Source of the DNA: Gammaproteobacteria bacterium
Lineage (GTDB): Bacteria > Pseudomonadota > Gammaproteobacteria > Pseudomonadales > Cellvibrionaceae
Direction of reading: 5' to 3'
Assembly: GCA_004172865.1 (NCBI GenBank)
Contig: SEBV01000015.1
Coordinates: 79,975-143,974, forward strand
DNA: 64,000 bases
How positions within the stretch are numbered: position 1 is the first letter of the stretch; the number at the start of each line of letters is the position of its first letter. The position numbers and the translations under genes were made by a program. Positions 54,559-64,000 of the stretch are shown one piece after another. The notes beneath the pieces were generated by a model. That model saw only the letters and a list, made by a program, of their open reading frames with translations. It had not been told where the DNA came from and ran no database searches.

Positions 54559-56448
54559 TTATTGATTGCTACCAGTCAAACCATTTGCAAAACCTTGCAG
54601 TGCTGGTTTTGGCAAGAAGTTAATATCAAACAACAACGGCCAATCAGGTTCGCTTGCCGTGTTCAACCAGCTATCAGCATCCCAGATTCCCCACACAGTA
54701 ATACCAGCGCGTTGTGCAGGCGGAACAACTTTCACGTAGGCCGCAACAATTTGGCGATAACGTTCTTTCTGCAAAGCAGCTACAGAAGGCGTTAAGCTGG
54801 TGTAAACCGGCGCGGATGAGTTGTATTTATTATTTACACGCACATCCAATTCGGAAATTTTTACTTTCAAACCACGATCTGCAACTGCTTTCATCGCAGC
54901 TTCAATCGTGCTTGCGCTTGGCCAATCCAACAACACATGCATTTGGAAACCAACACCAGTGATTGGTACGCCGCGAGTTTTCATACCATCAACCAGCGCT
55001 AACAAATTGGTAGTTTTGGTGCCGCCATTTTCGATATTGAAATCGTTGTAGAACAAATCAGCAGCGGGATCTGCAGCGCGGGCATTAATAAAAGCTTGAT
55101 CAATAAAATCGAGTCCCATTTTTTGATAGAACACAGAATTGCGGAAACCATTCACTGCAGCACCGTCACCATCTTCAGCCAAAGCTTCATTCACTACGTC
55201 CCAACTATCAACTTTGCCAGCAAAATGCGAAGTCACAGTTTGGATATGTGTTTTCAACATAGCAGCAAAATCGCCAGTGTAATTTTTCATGAAGTTTGGT
55301 ACTTGATAATCAGAGTGCCAAATTAAAGTATGTGCATGAATTTTTATGCCGTGCTGTGCCGCGAATGCGACCAGCTCATCTGCTTGCGTAAATGTGAAAC
55401 TGGTTTCTGACGGATGCAAATAGCTCATCTTCATAATATTGCCAGCAGTAAACTGACTGAAATGTTGGAAGGCAATTGCTTGTTGCTGCGTGGCGGTAGA
55501 ACTATTAATAATGCTATCGCTTTCACTGCCCGCACCTACGGCAACACCAATTGGGAAATCAACCAGCGCTTTCAAACTCACAACTCCACTAATGCTACTT
55601 GCCACTGATGAACTGCTTATTTTTGATGAGGAGCTGCTGGATTTTATGGAGCTAATAACCGAAGAAATCACCGAGCTGGCGATGCTTGAACTCGCTACAC
55701 TTGAACTTGATGACTTAACACTGGAAGCCACGCTTGAAGAACTACGTGAACTGGCAGCCGATGAAACTGAAGACACGGTGCCAACAATTCCGTAAGGCGC
55801 GGGCTGCGCACTACAAGTAACTGCTGCAATACAACTTTTGTTATTTTCATAACCCCAGCCATTTGGCGTGGTGTTACACAAGGGGTAAAGCGTTCCGTAC
55901 CAGTTACATTGCTGGCCGGTTGCGGTACTCGATGCAACACTGCTAGCGACTGACGAAGAACTTTTTACGCTTGAAGAAACCGCTGAACTTGCGACGGAAC
56001 TTTCAACGCTACTAGCGCTGGACGCAACAGAAGATGCACTCGATGTTGTAGCTGAACAAACACTGCCTGTAACCACCGGTTTTTCTGCGGCTCCACCATT
56101 TTTATCGCCCTGCACACCAAAGCTGACAGATTGACCAGGCTGGATAGTTTTATTCCAATCCAAACTACTTGCAGTGTAAGGATTTGAACCGCTTAGGGTT
56201 GCATTCCATGAACTGGTAATTTTGTTGGAGGTATATTGCCAACCAACGTTCCAGCCGTTAATTGCCGTAGTACCATTGTTCGCAATGGTGATAGAACCTT
56301 GAAAACCCGTATTCCATTCATTGATGACGGTATAGGTACAAGTCGCAGCTTGCGCCGATGCCGTTAAAAATGCTGCTGACGTTAAGATAAATCCACACAG
56401 ATATTGCACGCTTTTTTGAAACCGAGGTTTCTGTATTTTTATGGTCAT
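54559..56448 (-). CDS. xyn10A: Secreted GH10 endo-1,4-beta-xylanase with CBM2 and CBM10
   Basis: The 629-residue enzyme has a signal peptide (about 1-33), CBM2 (about 35-130: GWQYTSNKITSSWNATLSGS), a Ser/Val linker, CBM10 (about 178-219: [19 protein letters not shown]), a second Ser/Val linker (about 220-288) and GH10 (about 290-625). The acid/base is E421 in WDVVNEALAE and the nucleophile is E533 in KISELDVRV; HIWHS-like HTLIWHSDYQVP is also present. This CBM2-CBM10-GH10 order is that of C. japonicus Xyn10A. It is monocistronic with a strong terminator and lies downstream of the CBM2-linked GH5 gene. Confidence 0.95.
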   Translation of the reverse strand: MTIKIQKPRFQKSVQYLCGFILTSAAFLTASAQAATCTYTVINEWNTGFQGSITIANNGTTAINGWNVGWQYTSNKITSSWNATLSGSNPYTASSLDWNKTIQPGQSVSFGVQGDKNGGAAEKPVVTGSVCSATTSSASSVASSASSVESSVASSAVSSSVKSSSSVASSVASSTATGQQCNWYGTLYPLCNTTPNGWGYENNKSCIAAVTCSAQPAPYGIVGTVSSVSSAASSRSSSSVASSVKSSSSSVASSSIASSVISSVISSIKSSSSSSKISSSSVASSISGVVSLKALVDFPIGVAVGAGSESDSIINSSTATQQQAIAFQHFSQFTAGNIMKMSYLHPSETSFTFTQADELVAFAAQHGIKIHAHTLIWHSDYQVPNFMKNYTGDFAAMLKTHIQTVTSHFAGKVDSWDVVNEALAEDGDGAAVNGFRNSVFYQKMGLDFIDQAFINARAADPAADLFYNDFNIENGGTKTTNLLALVDGMKTRGVPITGVGFQMHVLLDWPSASTIEAAMKAVADRGLKVKISELDVRVNNKYNSSAPVYTSLTPSVAALQKERYRQIVAAYVKVVPPAQRAGITVWGIWDADSWLNTASEPDWPLLFDINFLPKPALQGFANGLTGSNQ

Positions 56449-56650
56449 GATTAAGCTCTCGTTAGAGTGATTGACAGTAATTGAAGAAAAGCAATCGGGA
56501 AAAAATCGAAGAAAAAACGCAGTATAAGACTCGAATGAGATAAATATTATCTATTCAAATACCCATACCAGAGCCAAGATCCAACACAATGATGTGTGCA
56601 CTATATTTCCCATTAACCAGCAGAATACTTTGCACTTATTTATTATGAAA

Positions 56651-56664
56651 ACTTGTCGACAAGT
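56651..56664. promoter_or_regulatory. Perfect 14-bp palindrome ACTTGTCGACAAGT
   Basis: The 14 bases are identical to their own reverse complement and have a central CG, like the sites of LacI/GntR-type dimers. It lies about 200 bases before the xylanase ATG. The match stops at both ends. Its role is inferred; I see no second copy in the window. Confidence 0.4.
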
Positions 56665-56803
56665 ATAACCAATTAGGCGGGAGAGTAACTACAACAACTA
56701 AACGATTTGCTAATTAGAGCACTCTTTTTTAATGCAGAACGATTTTTCTAAAAAACAAAAGTCTAAATAATTTTTTATATTTGATTAAAACTACAATAGT
56801 AAA

Positions 56804-56828
56804 ATGCCCCGCTCATTGAGCGAGGCAT
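56804..56828 (-). terminator. Probable terminator of the large GH5 gene
   Basis: ATGCC(C)CGCTCA and TGAGCG(A)GGCAT pair with one mismatch around a very short loop, about 97 bases past the GH5 stop. The minus-strand sequence after it begins TTTTA, a weak T-run. Confidence 0.55.
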
Positions 56829-56924
56829 AATTAAAAAAATTAAAGCTTTTTATTAAAAATAATGTAAACCATTACATTCACTTGAGCTTGCGTAACCACA
56901 AAACCCAAGTGAAGTAAGTGCTAC

Positions 56925-59900
56925 TTATAAACCATTTTGGTTACCAATTAATGGCGCCATGTAAGGTTTAATGTATGCAAGTTTCCAATCATTAACGCCA
57001 TTCCAGTCATCCGTTAAAATACCACCGGTATCGCCAGAATTTGGATTCCAAGCCCAGTAAGTCCATGAGTAACCTTCACTGTGGTCGCCCATGTATTTAA
57101 CGAACTCTTCAAACCATTTGTTACTTGCACTACCAACAACATTATCTTTAATTCCGAACTCGCCAATTAAAGTATGACCAAGGCCTTGGTTGTAAATGAA
57201 ACCAAAACGGTCTTCCCAGATATAACGCAAGTTCAATGGGAAGCGATAATCGCGGAACCATGGTTGGGTATAAACTTCTGGGCCGTATTCGTGTGGTGAG
57301 TAAACCAATTTATTGTTGAAGGTAATATTAATTGGATTCGTTAACACGCCTTGCATGTTGCCGCCCCACCAATATTTATTTACGGATTTAGAGGTTGAAT
57401 TAAGAGCTTCAACACCTTCAACCACAATCAACGCATTGGCATTAACAGTTTGAATAGCATTTGCAGCGCGTTGTGCAGCTTCATTCCAATTAAGGGCTGA
57501 GTCAGTGCTACCCCATGATGCGGTGAAGTGCGGTTCATTTTTCAAATCGAACGCAGCAACTGCGTCATTAGTTGCATAGCGTGCAGCAACAAATTTCCAG
57601 TTAGCAATCCACTTGGCTTCCGGATAATAAGATGGATTCCACAAACCTTCGCTCAAGTAAGAATCTGGTAAACGTGAATGCGAATCCAGAATTACTTTCA
57701 AGCCCAGAGTTTTAGCTTCAGCAATAATTGCATCCAATAAATCCAATGGAGTTTGTGTTGCAGTCAAACCATTCAATGCAAGATCAATATTCAATGTACC
57801 GAGAGTTAGTGAACCATCTCTTGATGCATCGAGCATGTAATCAGAGTAAGGAATACGCACGGTGTTGAAGCCCAAAGTTTTAACTTGTGCGAGCATGGAT
57901 TTGTAACTGCGAGTCCATAAACCGAATGGAACCTGGTTTTTAGTTTCAAAACCGAACCAATTAACACCAGTCATACGCACAAGGTGACCTTGTGTATCGA
58001 ACAATTTAGTACCTTCAACATGCAACCAGTTTGGTTTACCAGTACTTGCTAATTGTGCAGCAGTTTTTGTTACTGCAACGGCTTGGGTTTTAAGCGGTGC
58101 TACAGCAGCTGTTGCAAAATTAATGTAGGGATCTGTTGCATCAAGTGCTGGTGGAACACCTATGGTTGTAGCATCAAATACGAACGCTGGATTTGGTGCA
58201 AGTACGCCCGTTTTCCATTTGAATTGTGCTAAACGTGATGGAGAAGTTTTCGCGTTAAAGAAGAATTCAATTTTCTTCACGTGAATATCAACTACTGCAC
58301 CGTCTTTCGCCTGGAAGAAGAATTTAGAAGCAACACCAAGGTGCGGCGCTAAAGGTAAACCAGCAAGGCCAGAATATTTTTCACCTTCAAAATCGGCAAC
58401 GGTGTATTTAAAAATGGTTGGAGTTGCAGTCAATGTTAATGGAACTTTAGTCGCGTAATTGCCCCACTCGGTTGGCTTGTTAATATCGGTAGTTTCGAAC
58501 ATTACACCGATAGTACCTGAACCATATGCAGTAACTTGCACGTAGGCTAAATCCGCTAAATCAACGCCCGCTTCTTCGAACAAAATGTTAGTACCTACAC
58601 CAGCATAACCCGGGTTAGTTACGTTCATTTTAATATTTAGTTCGTGACCGGAAATTGCTTTACCAACGTTGTACGCATTAATCGCTAAACCGGTGGCATT
58701 TTTCAATGTTGTGCCAGTTTTGTCAGCGAATGTGTACCAGTATCCACCACCTTCGGTGTAGTTTTCACCGCGATAAGTTGCGAGCGCGCCACCCAAATTA
58801 TTCTGGTGGTCGTTATCCGCAAAATCATCTAGCACGATTGATTGATCGGTACCGTAATCAAAAATGTGCGGGTAAGGTAATGAATATTTGGTGCCATCAC
58901 AGGAAACAACATAAGGGCGATTATATTCATCAACATTTTTGCCTTTCGCTACAGGTTCATAAACAACGTAACCCGATTTAGCCTGACCAGCACCAACGGG
59001 AATTGTTGGTTCCGCACAGTTAGCAAGACCAGTAGAACTCGCAGCACTTGAGCTTGATTTCACACTCGAAGAACTCGCTACTATAGAGCTTGAACTTGAT
59101 TTAATTGATGAAGAGCTAACACCAATTGAGCTGCTGGATTTCACGCTTGAAGAGCTCACCGCAACTGAACTAGAGCTGGACTTCACGCTTGAAGAACTCA
59201 CACCGACCGAGCTGGAGCTTGATTTCACACTTGACGAACTCACGCCTACAGAACTTGAACTCGATGACTTAATACTTGAAGAACTTACAGCCACGGACGA
59301 GCTTGATTTAACACTCGAAGACGTTGCCACCGAACTCGAAGACTTAACGCTTGAGCTGGACGATGAAACCGGACAGCTCGCGCCAACCAAACCGTAAGGC
59401 GCGGGCTGAGTGGTACAGGTCGAAGGAGCAATACAGCTCTTGCCGTTTTCATAACCCCAACCGCTGGTTGTGGTTGTACAGCTCGGGTAAGTGGTGCCGT
59501 ACCAATTACATTGCGACGCGCAGGCAGCAGAACCTATGCTACTTGAACTTAGGCTGCTTGAACTTGTGCTTGGTGCGCTTGAAGAACTGCTGGTGCGAGA
59601 AGATGAGGACTGATGTTGTTCTAAACTCACCCACAGCGAACCGCTCTTGGTTGCTTCACCGCCACGACCATCGCGCACGGTCAATGTGTAAGTCACAGTG
59701 GCGGATATGCCTGAAGTGGTAATGGTGTAAGTGGGCGAAATTCCCGTTAAGGTCGTTCCATTAACATTCCACTCATAGGTCAGTGCATCGCCATCCGGGT
59801 CGGATGAACCAACAGCGCTAAAGTACACAATGGGTGATCCACTTATTTGGGTGCCGCCCGCAGGAGAAGCAATCACCGCAACGGGTGGGCGATTGGCTGC

Positions 59901-60311
59901 TACACTTGAACTAGTACTTGAACTGCTGACGGATGTAGAGCAAACATTGCCAGTAATCACCGGCTTTTCAGCCGTAGTTCCGTTTTTATCGCCTTGTACG
60001 CCGAAGCTGACAGATTGGCCTGGTTGAATGGTTTTGTTCCAATCTAACGCAGTAGCTGAATAAGGATTGCTACCGGTTAAAGTGGCATTCCAGGAGCTGG
60101 TGATTTTATTGTTGGCATAAGTCCAGCCCACGTTCCAACCATTGATGGCGGTGTTGCCATCGTTAGTAATGGTAATAGAACCCTGAAAACCGGTATTCCA
60201 TTCATTACTCACGCTGTACAAACAGCTAGCCGCTTGAGCCTGGCTCGCTGCAGCAATACTCAAGCCTAGCAACGACGCCATGCCGAGTTTTTTGGGTAGA
60301 GAAAAATTCAT
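56925..60311 (-). CDS. Multi-module secreted GH5 enzyme (CBM2, PKD-like, CBM10, unassigned domain, GH5)
   Basis: The 1128-residue protein has a signal peptide (about 1-27), CBM2 (about 29-125), a PKD/cadherin-like domain (about 140-230: PIVYFSAVGSSDPDGDALTY), a Ser linker and CBM10 (about 268-312: CNWYGTTYPSC). A 110-residue Ser/Lys/Val repeat linker (about 315-425) leads to a 320-residue region without a clear family (about 430-750: SIVLDDFADNDHQNNLGGAL; VKKIEFFFNAKTSPS) that looks like a beta-sandwich binding module. The GH5 domain (about 760-1110) has acid/base E926 in FDLKNEPHF and nucleophile E1051 in LIGEFGIKD. It probably cleaves cellulose or other beta-1,4-glucans. All modules look intact. 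Confidence 0.92.
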   Translation of the reverse strand: MNFSLPKKLGMASLLGLSIAAASQAQAASCLYSVSNEWNTGFQGSITITNDGNTAINGWNVGWTYANNKITSSWNATLTGSNPYSATALDWNKTIQPGQSVSFGVQGDKNGTTAEKPVITGNVCSTSVSSSSTSSSVAANRPPVAVIASPAGGTQISGSPIVYFSAVGSSDPDGDALTYEWNVNGTTLTGISPTYTITTSGISATVTYTLTVRDGRGGEATKSGSLWVSLEQHQSSSSRTSSSSSAPSTSSSSLSSSSIGSAACASQCNWYGTTYPSCTTTTSGWGYENGKSCIAPSTCTTQPAPYGLVGASCPVSSSSSSVKSSSSVATSSSVKSSSSVAVSSSSIKSSSSSSVGVSSSSVKSSSSSVGVSSSSVKSSSSSVAVSSSSVKSSSSIGVSSSSIKSSSSSIVASSSSVKSSSSAASSTGLANCAEPTIPVGAGQAKSGYVVYEPVAKGKNVDEYNRPYVVSCDGTKYSLPYPHIFDYGTDQSIVLDDFADNDHQNNLGGALATYRGENYTEGGGYWYTFADKTGTTLKNATGLAINAYNVGKAISGHELNIKMNVTNPGYAGVGTNILFEEAGVDLADLAYVQVTAYGSGTIGVMFETTDINKPTEWGNYATKVPLTLTATPTIFKYTVADFEGEKYSGLAGLPLAPHLGVASKFFFQAKDGAVVDIHVKKIEFFFNAKTSPSRLAQFKWKTGVLAPNPAFVFDATTIGVPPALDATDPYINFATAAVAPLKTQAVAVTKTAAQLASTGKPNWLHVEGTKLFDTQGHLVRMTGVNWFGFETKNQVPFGLWTRSYKSMLAQVKTLGFNTVRIPYSDYMLDASRDGSLTLGTLNIDLALNGLTATQTPLDLLDAIIAEAKTLGLKVILDSHSRLPDSYLSEGLWNPSYYPEAKWIANWKFVAARYATNDAVAAFDLKNEPHFTASWGSTDSALNWNEAAQRAANAIQTVNANALIVVEGVEALNSTSKSVNKYWWGGNMQGVLTNPINITFNNKLVYSPHEYGPEVYTQPWFRDYRFPLNLRYIWEDRFGFIYNQGLGHTLIGEFGIKDNVVGSASNKWFEEFVKYMGDHSEGYSWTYWAWNPNSGDTGGILTDDWNGVNDWKLAYIKPYMAPLIGNQNGL
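59036..59369 (-). repeat. 42-bp tandem repeats encoding the Ser/Lys/Val linker of the large GH5
   Basis: The coding DNA repeats in imperfect 42-bp units, each giving a 14-residue block such as [14 protein letters not shown]. Eight KSSSS blocks can be counted (VAT, VAV, VGV, VGV, VAV, IGV, IVA and AAS variants). It behaves like a minisatellite in the coding frame and may vary in copy number between strains. Confidence 0.85.
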
Positions 60312-60710
60312 TAATAATTATCCTGAAGTTAAAAAAGGGGTTGCACGCCCAAGTATTTTCTATGTGCTATTTGTATTTACTTTTTCTTACTTTTTACTGC
60401 CACCTATAGCCCAAACTCCGGCTAACAACAGGTGCCTTACACAGCCATCACCTCCTGTGGATCAACATTATTGATTTTGGTGTTGATACATCCTGTACAG
60501 ACATTCGTTACTGCCTCCAAAACAATCTGAAGACATATTCGATCAACGACAGCGCTGTCATTTTTAATGCACTGATAAATTCTATAAACCAAGCCCGCTA
60601 CCAAAAATTCCTGTATAAACAAAATGAAACAAGCTTGGGTGATAAAACTTAATTTGATAGAAAGCCGCCTGATACAAGTCATATCAGGCGGCCATCTCAC
60701 TCACTATCGA
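60312..60710. other. 399-bp gap between the large GH5 and GH74 genes
   Basis: A terminator-like hairpin is at 60664-60692. ATCAACA (60471-60477) and TGTTGAT (60482-60488) form a small inverted repeat 160-177 bases upstream of the GH5 start. An 87-codon minus-strand frame (60437-60700) begins inside the hairpin and looks non-coding. The promoter of the GH5 gene must be here but I cannot place it. Confidence 0.45.
60664..60692 (-). terminator. Probable terminator of the GH74 gene
   Basis: GCCGCCTGATA and TATCAGGCGGC form a perfect 11-bp stem with a 7-base loop, 19 bases past the GH74 stop. Only TTTCTAT follows on the minus strand, so termination may be partial. Confidence 0.7.
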
Positions 60711-63700
60711 TTAATTACACGCTGCTCCTGTTACTGCTGGAGCTTGTGCTGTAATACTTGAACCTTTAGTACCCTGCACACCTACTTCAACGGTTTGGCC
60801 TGGTTGGATAGTTTTATTCCAATCGAGACCTACAGCTGAATATGGGTTTGCACCTGTCACAGTACCGCCCCATGAACTAGTCACCGTGCTGCCATCGGTA
60901 TAAGTCCAACTTACGTTCCAACCGTTGATTACGGTAGTGCCGCTATTGGTAATACGGATCGCCGCGGTAAAGCCCGTGTTCCACTCGTTGCTAATGATGT
61001 ACTTACATTTGCTCGCGGCAGCCACACTGCTCGATGCACTGGAAACACTAGAAGATACTTTCGAGCTTGACGCAGAACTCGGTGCAGAACTACTTACCAC
61101 CGATGATTTGGAGCTTGAAGAACTCACTGGCGCTAGGCTAGAGCTGCTGCTTTTCACGCTGGAAACAACACTGCTAACGGAGCTTGAACTCGCACCCACA
61201 ATGCCGTAAGGCGCTGGTTGGGCACTGCAAGTACTCGCTGCGATACAGCTTTTGCCAGACTCATAACCCCAACCGCTGGTCGTCGTTACACAAACAGGAT
61301 ACAAAGTGCCGTACCAGTTACATTGCTGAGCAAATGGGCTGCTTGATGAAGACGATGAAACGGAAGATGAGCTTGATGATTTAATCGACGATGAACTCGA
61401 GGACTTAATCGATGAGAAAACAACAGATGAAGAAGATACTGAAGCAGTGCTCGATTTACTGGACGAACTTGAAGAAGCCACGCTCGACTTACTGGAAGAC
61501 GAACCCGCAATCAAAGAGCTTGAGCTGCTTGATGCCACCGAACTCTTCGAGCTGCTCGCAGAGCTGCTGGTGACTACACCCGAACTATCGCCCCAGATAA
61601 CGCCGCGCCCGTTAGTACCCACATAAACACGACCATAAACACGTGGATCGCCCGACAGAGCCTCACCGATATTGCCGTATTGATGTTGGTTATCGTTGAT
61701 GCGAACCCAGCTAGCGGCTGCATCATCGGAACGGAATACACCGCGAACACCATCTACTTTGGCGACGATATAAATCGCCGGATAAGTTTGACCGGGTGCG
61801 GCTTTACCAAAGCTCACGTTATCAGCTTCCTGAACATTGGCGATCCTAGTAAAGGTTGCGCCTGAGTCAGTTGAATGCCATAAACCGTAGGTCGTAGTGG
61901 TGCTCCCGCCTGCTAACCAAATATCTCCTTCACGACCATAAACCGCTTTGAATTTATGGGCAGCAGCAGGAATACCAGTCGCAGCCGTTGCGGTAAAGGT
62001 TGCGCCCTTATTAGTACTAACGTAGAAAGTCCCGTTAGCAAGTGCGTAGAATTTGCTTGGGTTGACACGATCAGACTCAACGACTGCGCCCAAGGGCAAA
62101 CCGGTGGCTGCGGCCCAATTGCTGCCAAACGTTGTAGAGACTTGAACCGCAGTACCACCCGGACTCCACACAATAGCGCCGCCATCCGCAGAGAGAGCCA
62201 CATTACCGCCAGAAGTAACGCCGCTAGGCACCTGCCCTGACCACCATGAAGTTCCCGCGGTAGTTGTTATTCCGATACCGCCGGTTTGGTCCAGATTTCC
62301 TACCCGAACCATAGTGCTTGGGCTAAGTTCTGCGTAGTCAATACTGGTAGTACTAGTCAAGCTTGGCGTAGCGAAGTTGTAGCTGGGCACCACAGTCAAA
62401 TCATCGTGACGGAATCCACCAATATCACCCAAGGCCGAGTACAAAGGAGCGCCAGTTGGCGGGCTCACCAAATCCAGAACCGCCGTTTCTTCAATACCCT
62501 TGGCTTTTGGTTTGATAAGAATTTGCGCACCGGCATCCCAGTTGGTGAGATTTTCAGTACCGTACAGAGTCGCACCTGTACCGTATAACAAGCGATTAGA
62601 ATTGAAAGGGTCGATTTCCACAGACTCGTTCATCCAACCCAGTTTTGGCGCAGTATCAGGCGCAACCGGACTGGTGATGCCGAAATTCAACCAGGGATTT
62701 TCGGTAATATCTTGCGTATAACGGAAGCTGCGGCTTGGGTAGCTGGTCCAGTCCCAAATACGAGTCCAGGTCGCGCCGCCGTCGGTAGTGCGGAAGAAAA
62801 TTGCATCCGGCCACCAGGCAACTTGCGATGCAACCATCAAGGTTTTCGGATTTTTGCGGTCAATCGTCAAACCACTGTAGCCGAAATACAAATCGGTGCT
62901 GCTGGATGGAATTGGGCTGATGTTAGTCCACACGCCGGTTTTAGCGTCGAATTTCCATACATCACCTTTAGCACCATCGTAGGGGCCGCCGGTATCGCTA
63001 GTTGAAATGTAGAGAATGCTATTAACCGAATCGAAGACGCCTTTGTGCGCGAGATAGCTCGTTGGCGCTCCAGCGAGTGGTGTCCAGGTCGCACCGCCAT
63101 CGGTACTGCGATAAACCGGATTGGCTTTATCCGCTACGCCCACATAGATAGTTTGCGACGTAGAACCTGCTGAACCAGAGGTAGGATCAAAGGTAACCCA
63201 GGTGACGCCTTGCAACTGATTTAGGTAATTATTGGTATCCGCCGGATCTTGTGCGTAAGTTCCGCCATTAGTGAAACTTGAAACTTTCGCCCAGGTCATG
63301 CCGTAATCGGTACTGCGCCATAAGCCGTTACCTCCTTCGGCGCCGAAATAAACGATGTTATTTTTGTTGGGGTCAACCACCAAACGCTCGCCCTGCCCGC
63401 GGCCCGGCATATTGCCGCCCACTTTAAAAGGCAATGGTGTGGCCTGCCAAGTTGCGCCTTTGTCTGTTGAACGCAAAATCGCGCCGTTATTTGGATCCCA
63501 ACTATTGGTGTACATACCGGCGGCAACATAAACGCGATTGGTATCGACCGGGTCAGTGGCCAAACTTAGCACACCATTCCAGCCCCAATTATCCCAACCT
63601 ACCCAGTCCAACAACGGCACCCAACTACTCGTTGATGCATTCCAACGATAAGCGCCGCCGATGTCAGTACGAGCATAAATAAGGTTTTGTTCTTTCTGAT

Positions 63701-63872
63701 TGAAGACGATTCCTGGAACAAAACCGCCTCCGTCTATGCGCACATTTTTCCAATTGTAAGTTTCAGTTGACGCTGCAGATGCCGCAATTGAGACAGCCAT
63801 CACACTCGCAAGAAACATTGAAGACGCTAATTTAAACGCAACAATCGGCTTATTTTTTTTATTAATTTTCAT
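60711..63872 (-). CDS. Secreted GH74 xyloglucanase with CBM10 and CBM2
   Basis: The 1053-residue enzyme has a signal peptide (about 1-34) and a GH74 double beta-propeller (about 35-757) with Asp-box-like repeats ([36 protein letters not shown]). Catalytic Asp candidates are D70 in [11 protein letters not shown] and the one in [12 protein letters not shown] Ser linker leads to CBM10 (about 848-890: [13 protein letters not shown]) and a second Ser linker to C-terminal CBM2 (about 955-1052: [20 protein letters not shown]). This GH74-CBM10-CBM2 order matches the C. japonicus xyloglucanase. It cuts the xyloglucan backbone. The putative promoter, beyond 63872, is very AT-rich. It ends 19 bases before a hairpin. 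Confidence 0.94.
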   Translation of the reverse strand: MKINKKNKPIVAFKLASSMFLASVMAVSIAASAASTETYNWKNVRIDGGGFVPGIVFNQKEQNLIYARTDIGGAYRWNASTSSWVPLLDWVGWDNWGWNGVLSLATDPVDTNRVYVAAGMYTNSWDPNNGAILRSTDKGATWQATPLPFKVGGNMPGRGQGERLVVDPNKNNIVYFGAEGGNGLWRSTDYGMTWAKVSSFTNGGTYAQDPADTNNYLNQLQGVTWVTFDPTSGSAGSTSQTIYVGVADKANPVYRSTDGGATWTPLAGAPTSYLAHKGVFDSVNSILYISTSDTGGPYDGAKGDVWKFDAKTGVWTNISPIPSSSTDLYFGYSGLTIDRKNPKTLMVASQVAWWPDAIFFRTTDGGATWTRIWDWTSYPSRSFRYTQDITENPWLNFGITSPVAPDTAPKLGWMNESVEIDPFNSNRLLYGTGATLYGTENLTNWDAGAQILIKPKAKGIEETAVLDLVSPPTGAPLYSALGDIGGFRHDDLTVVPSYNFATPSLTSTTSIDYAELSPSTMVRVGNLDQTGGIGITTTAGTSWWSGQVPSGVTSGGNVALSADGGAIVWSPGGTAVQVSTTFGSNWAAATGLPLGAVVESDRVNPSKFYALANGTFYVSTNKGATFTATAATGIPAAAHKFKAVYGREGDIWLAGGSTTTTYGLWHSTDSGATFTRIANVQEADNVSFGKAAPGQTYPAIYIVAKVDGVRGVFRSDDAAASWVRINDNQHQYGNIGEALSGDPRVYGRVYVGTNGRGVIWGDSSGVVTSSSASSSKSSVASSSSSSLIAGSSSSKSSVASSSSSSKSSTASVSSSSVVFSSIKSSSSSSIKSSSSSSVSSSSSSSPFAQQCNWYGTLYPVCVTTTSGWGYESGKSCIAASTCSAQPAPYGIVGASSSSVSSVVSSVKSSSSSLAPVSSSSSKSSVVSSSAPSSASSSKVSSSVSSASSSVAAASKCKYIISNEWNTGFTAAIRITNSGTTVINGWNVSWTYTDGSTVTSSWGGTVTGANPYSAVGLDWNKTIQPGQTVEVGVQGTKGSSITAQAPAVTGAACN

Positions 63873-64000
63873 ATATTTTTTACCTGTATTTAAATATTAG
63901 AAATATAAAATATTTATTTTTTACACACTAAATATTTTATTTTATTTTCATTTTTTTGATTTTTCATAATTTAAATAGCGGCAACACAATGTATTAAAAT
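63873..64000 (-). other. AT-rich region upstream of the GH74 gene
   Basis: The last 128 bases of the window are the leader of the GH74 gene and are mostly A and T. I see no clear operator. The ribosome-binding site before the ATG at 63872 is weak (AGGTAAAAAATAT). Confidence 0.4.

Larger units (their letters stand above)
56449..56924. other. 476-bp gap upstream of the GH10 gene
   Basis: No gene is seen. ACTTGTCGACAAGT (56651-56664) is a perfect 14-bp palindrome about 200 bases upstream of the GH10 start and a plausible operator (listed separately). The GH5 terminator is at 56804-56828. The rest is AT-rich with no hairpin, repeat or ribosome-binding-site-led frame that I can support. Confidence 0.5.

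Noticed and set aside
59036..59369. CRISPR-like array of regular repeats
   Set aside because: The repeats are contiguous, imperfect and in frame with a Ser-rich protein linker; there are no spacers and no cas genes.
60437..60700. 87-codon minus-strand frame between the GH5 and GH74 genes
   Set aside because: It starts inside the GH74 terminator hairpin, has no ribosome-binding site and shows no recognisable family.

Overview
This 64 kb window reads as chromosomal DNA from a plant- and chitin-polysaccharide-degrading gammaproteobacterium of the Cellvibrio type. The main evidence is the set of secreted glycoside hydrolases carrying CBM2 and CBM10 modules joined by long poly-serine linkers, an AA10-CBM5-CBM73 LPMO, a GH26 mannanase close to the Cellvibrio japonicus enzyme as I recall it, and gammaproteobacterial housekeeping order (dusB-fis, accB-accC, nadK to pepN). 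I see no tRNA, rRNA, insertion sequence, prophage or CRISPR array.

Layout. 1-2.4 kb: the distal part of an MSHA-type pilus operon on the minus strand (mshI, PilN-like, mshJ, start of mshK). 2.6-6.7 kb: trmL, two overlapping flavodoxin genes, mnmC and a ComFB-domain protein on the plus strand. 6.7-13.8 kb: DUF502 membrane protein, secreted glutamine cyclotransferase, a SUKH protein, and a minus-strand run of lipoprotein, PCuAC-like protein, DUF2333 and DNA polymerase II. 14-26.4 kb: plus-strand housekeeping genes (dsbD, aroQ-accB-accC, GNAT, prmA, DUF3426, dusB-fis, purH, purD). 26.5-33 kb: an Oar-like TonB-dependent receptor, a RES-Xre toxin-antitoxin pair, a site-2 protease and CvfB. 33-34.5 kb: a GH5 endoglucanase. 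34.8-42.2 kb: the nadK, phosphoesterase, rhomboid, yeaC, pepN, fosA run, and divergent cysK.

42.3-63.9 kb is the carbohydrate-active region. Nearly all of it is on the minus strand and most genes have their own terminator: LPMO10, GH51 arabinofuranosidase, GH3 beta-glucosidase, GH26 mannanase, a pentapeptide-repeat protein, uxaC (plus strand), a CBM2-tethered Svx/AvrXca-like metalloprotease, GH10 xylanase, a five-module GH5 and a GH74 xyloglucanase. Together they could attack cellulose, xyloglucan, arabinoxylan, mannan and chitin outside the cell. Arabinose and short glucosides would be released by GH51 and GH3, and UxaC would take in uronic acids.

The most interesting item is the cellulose-binding putative metalloprotease (51940-54381). 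It suggests that cell-wall proteins are attacked alongside the polysaccharides. Other leads are repeated GGTTCGA(C/T)TTT motifs between GH51 and the LPMO gene, a perfect 14-bp palindrome upstream of the GH10 gene, a perfect 22-bp inverted repeat in the purH leader, a PCuAC protein without the usual copper ligands, and a 79-codon open frame antisense to the uxaC leader.
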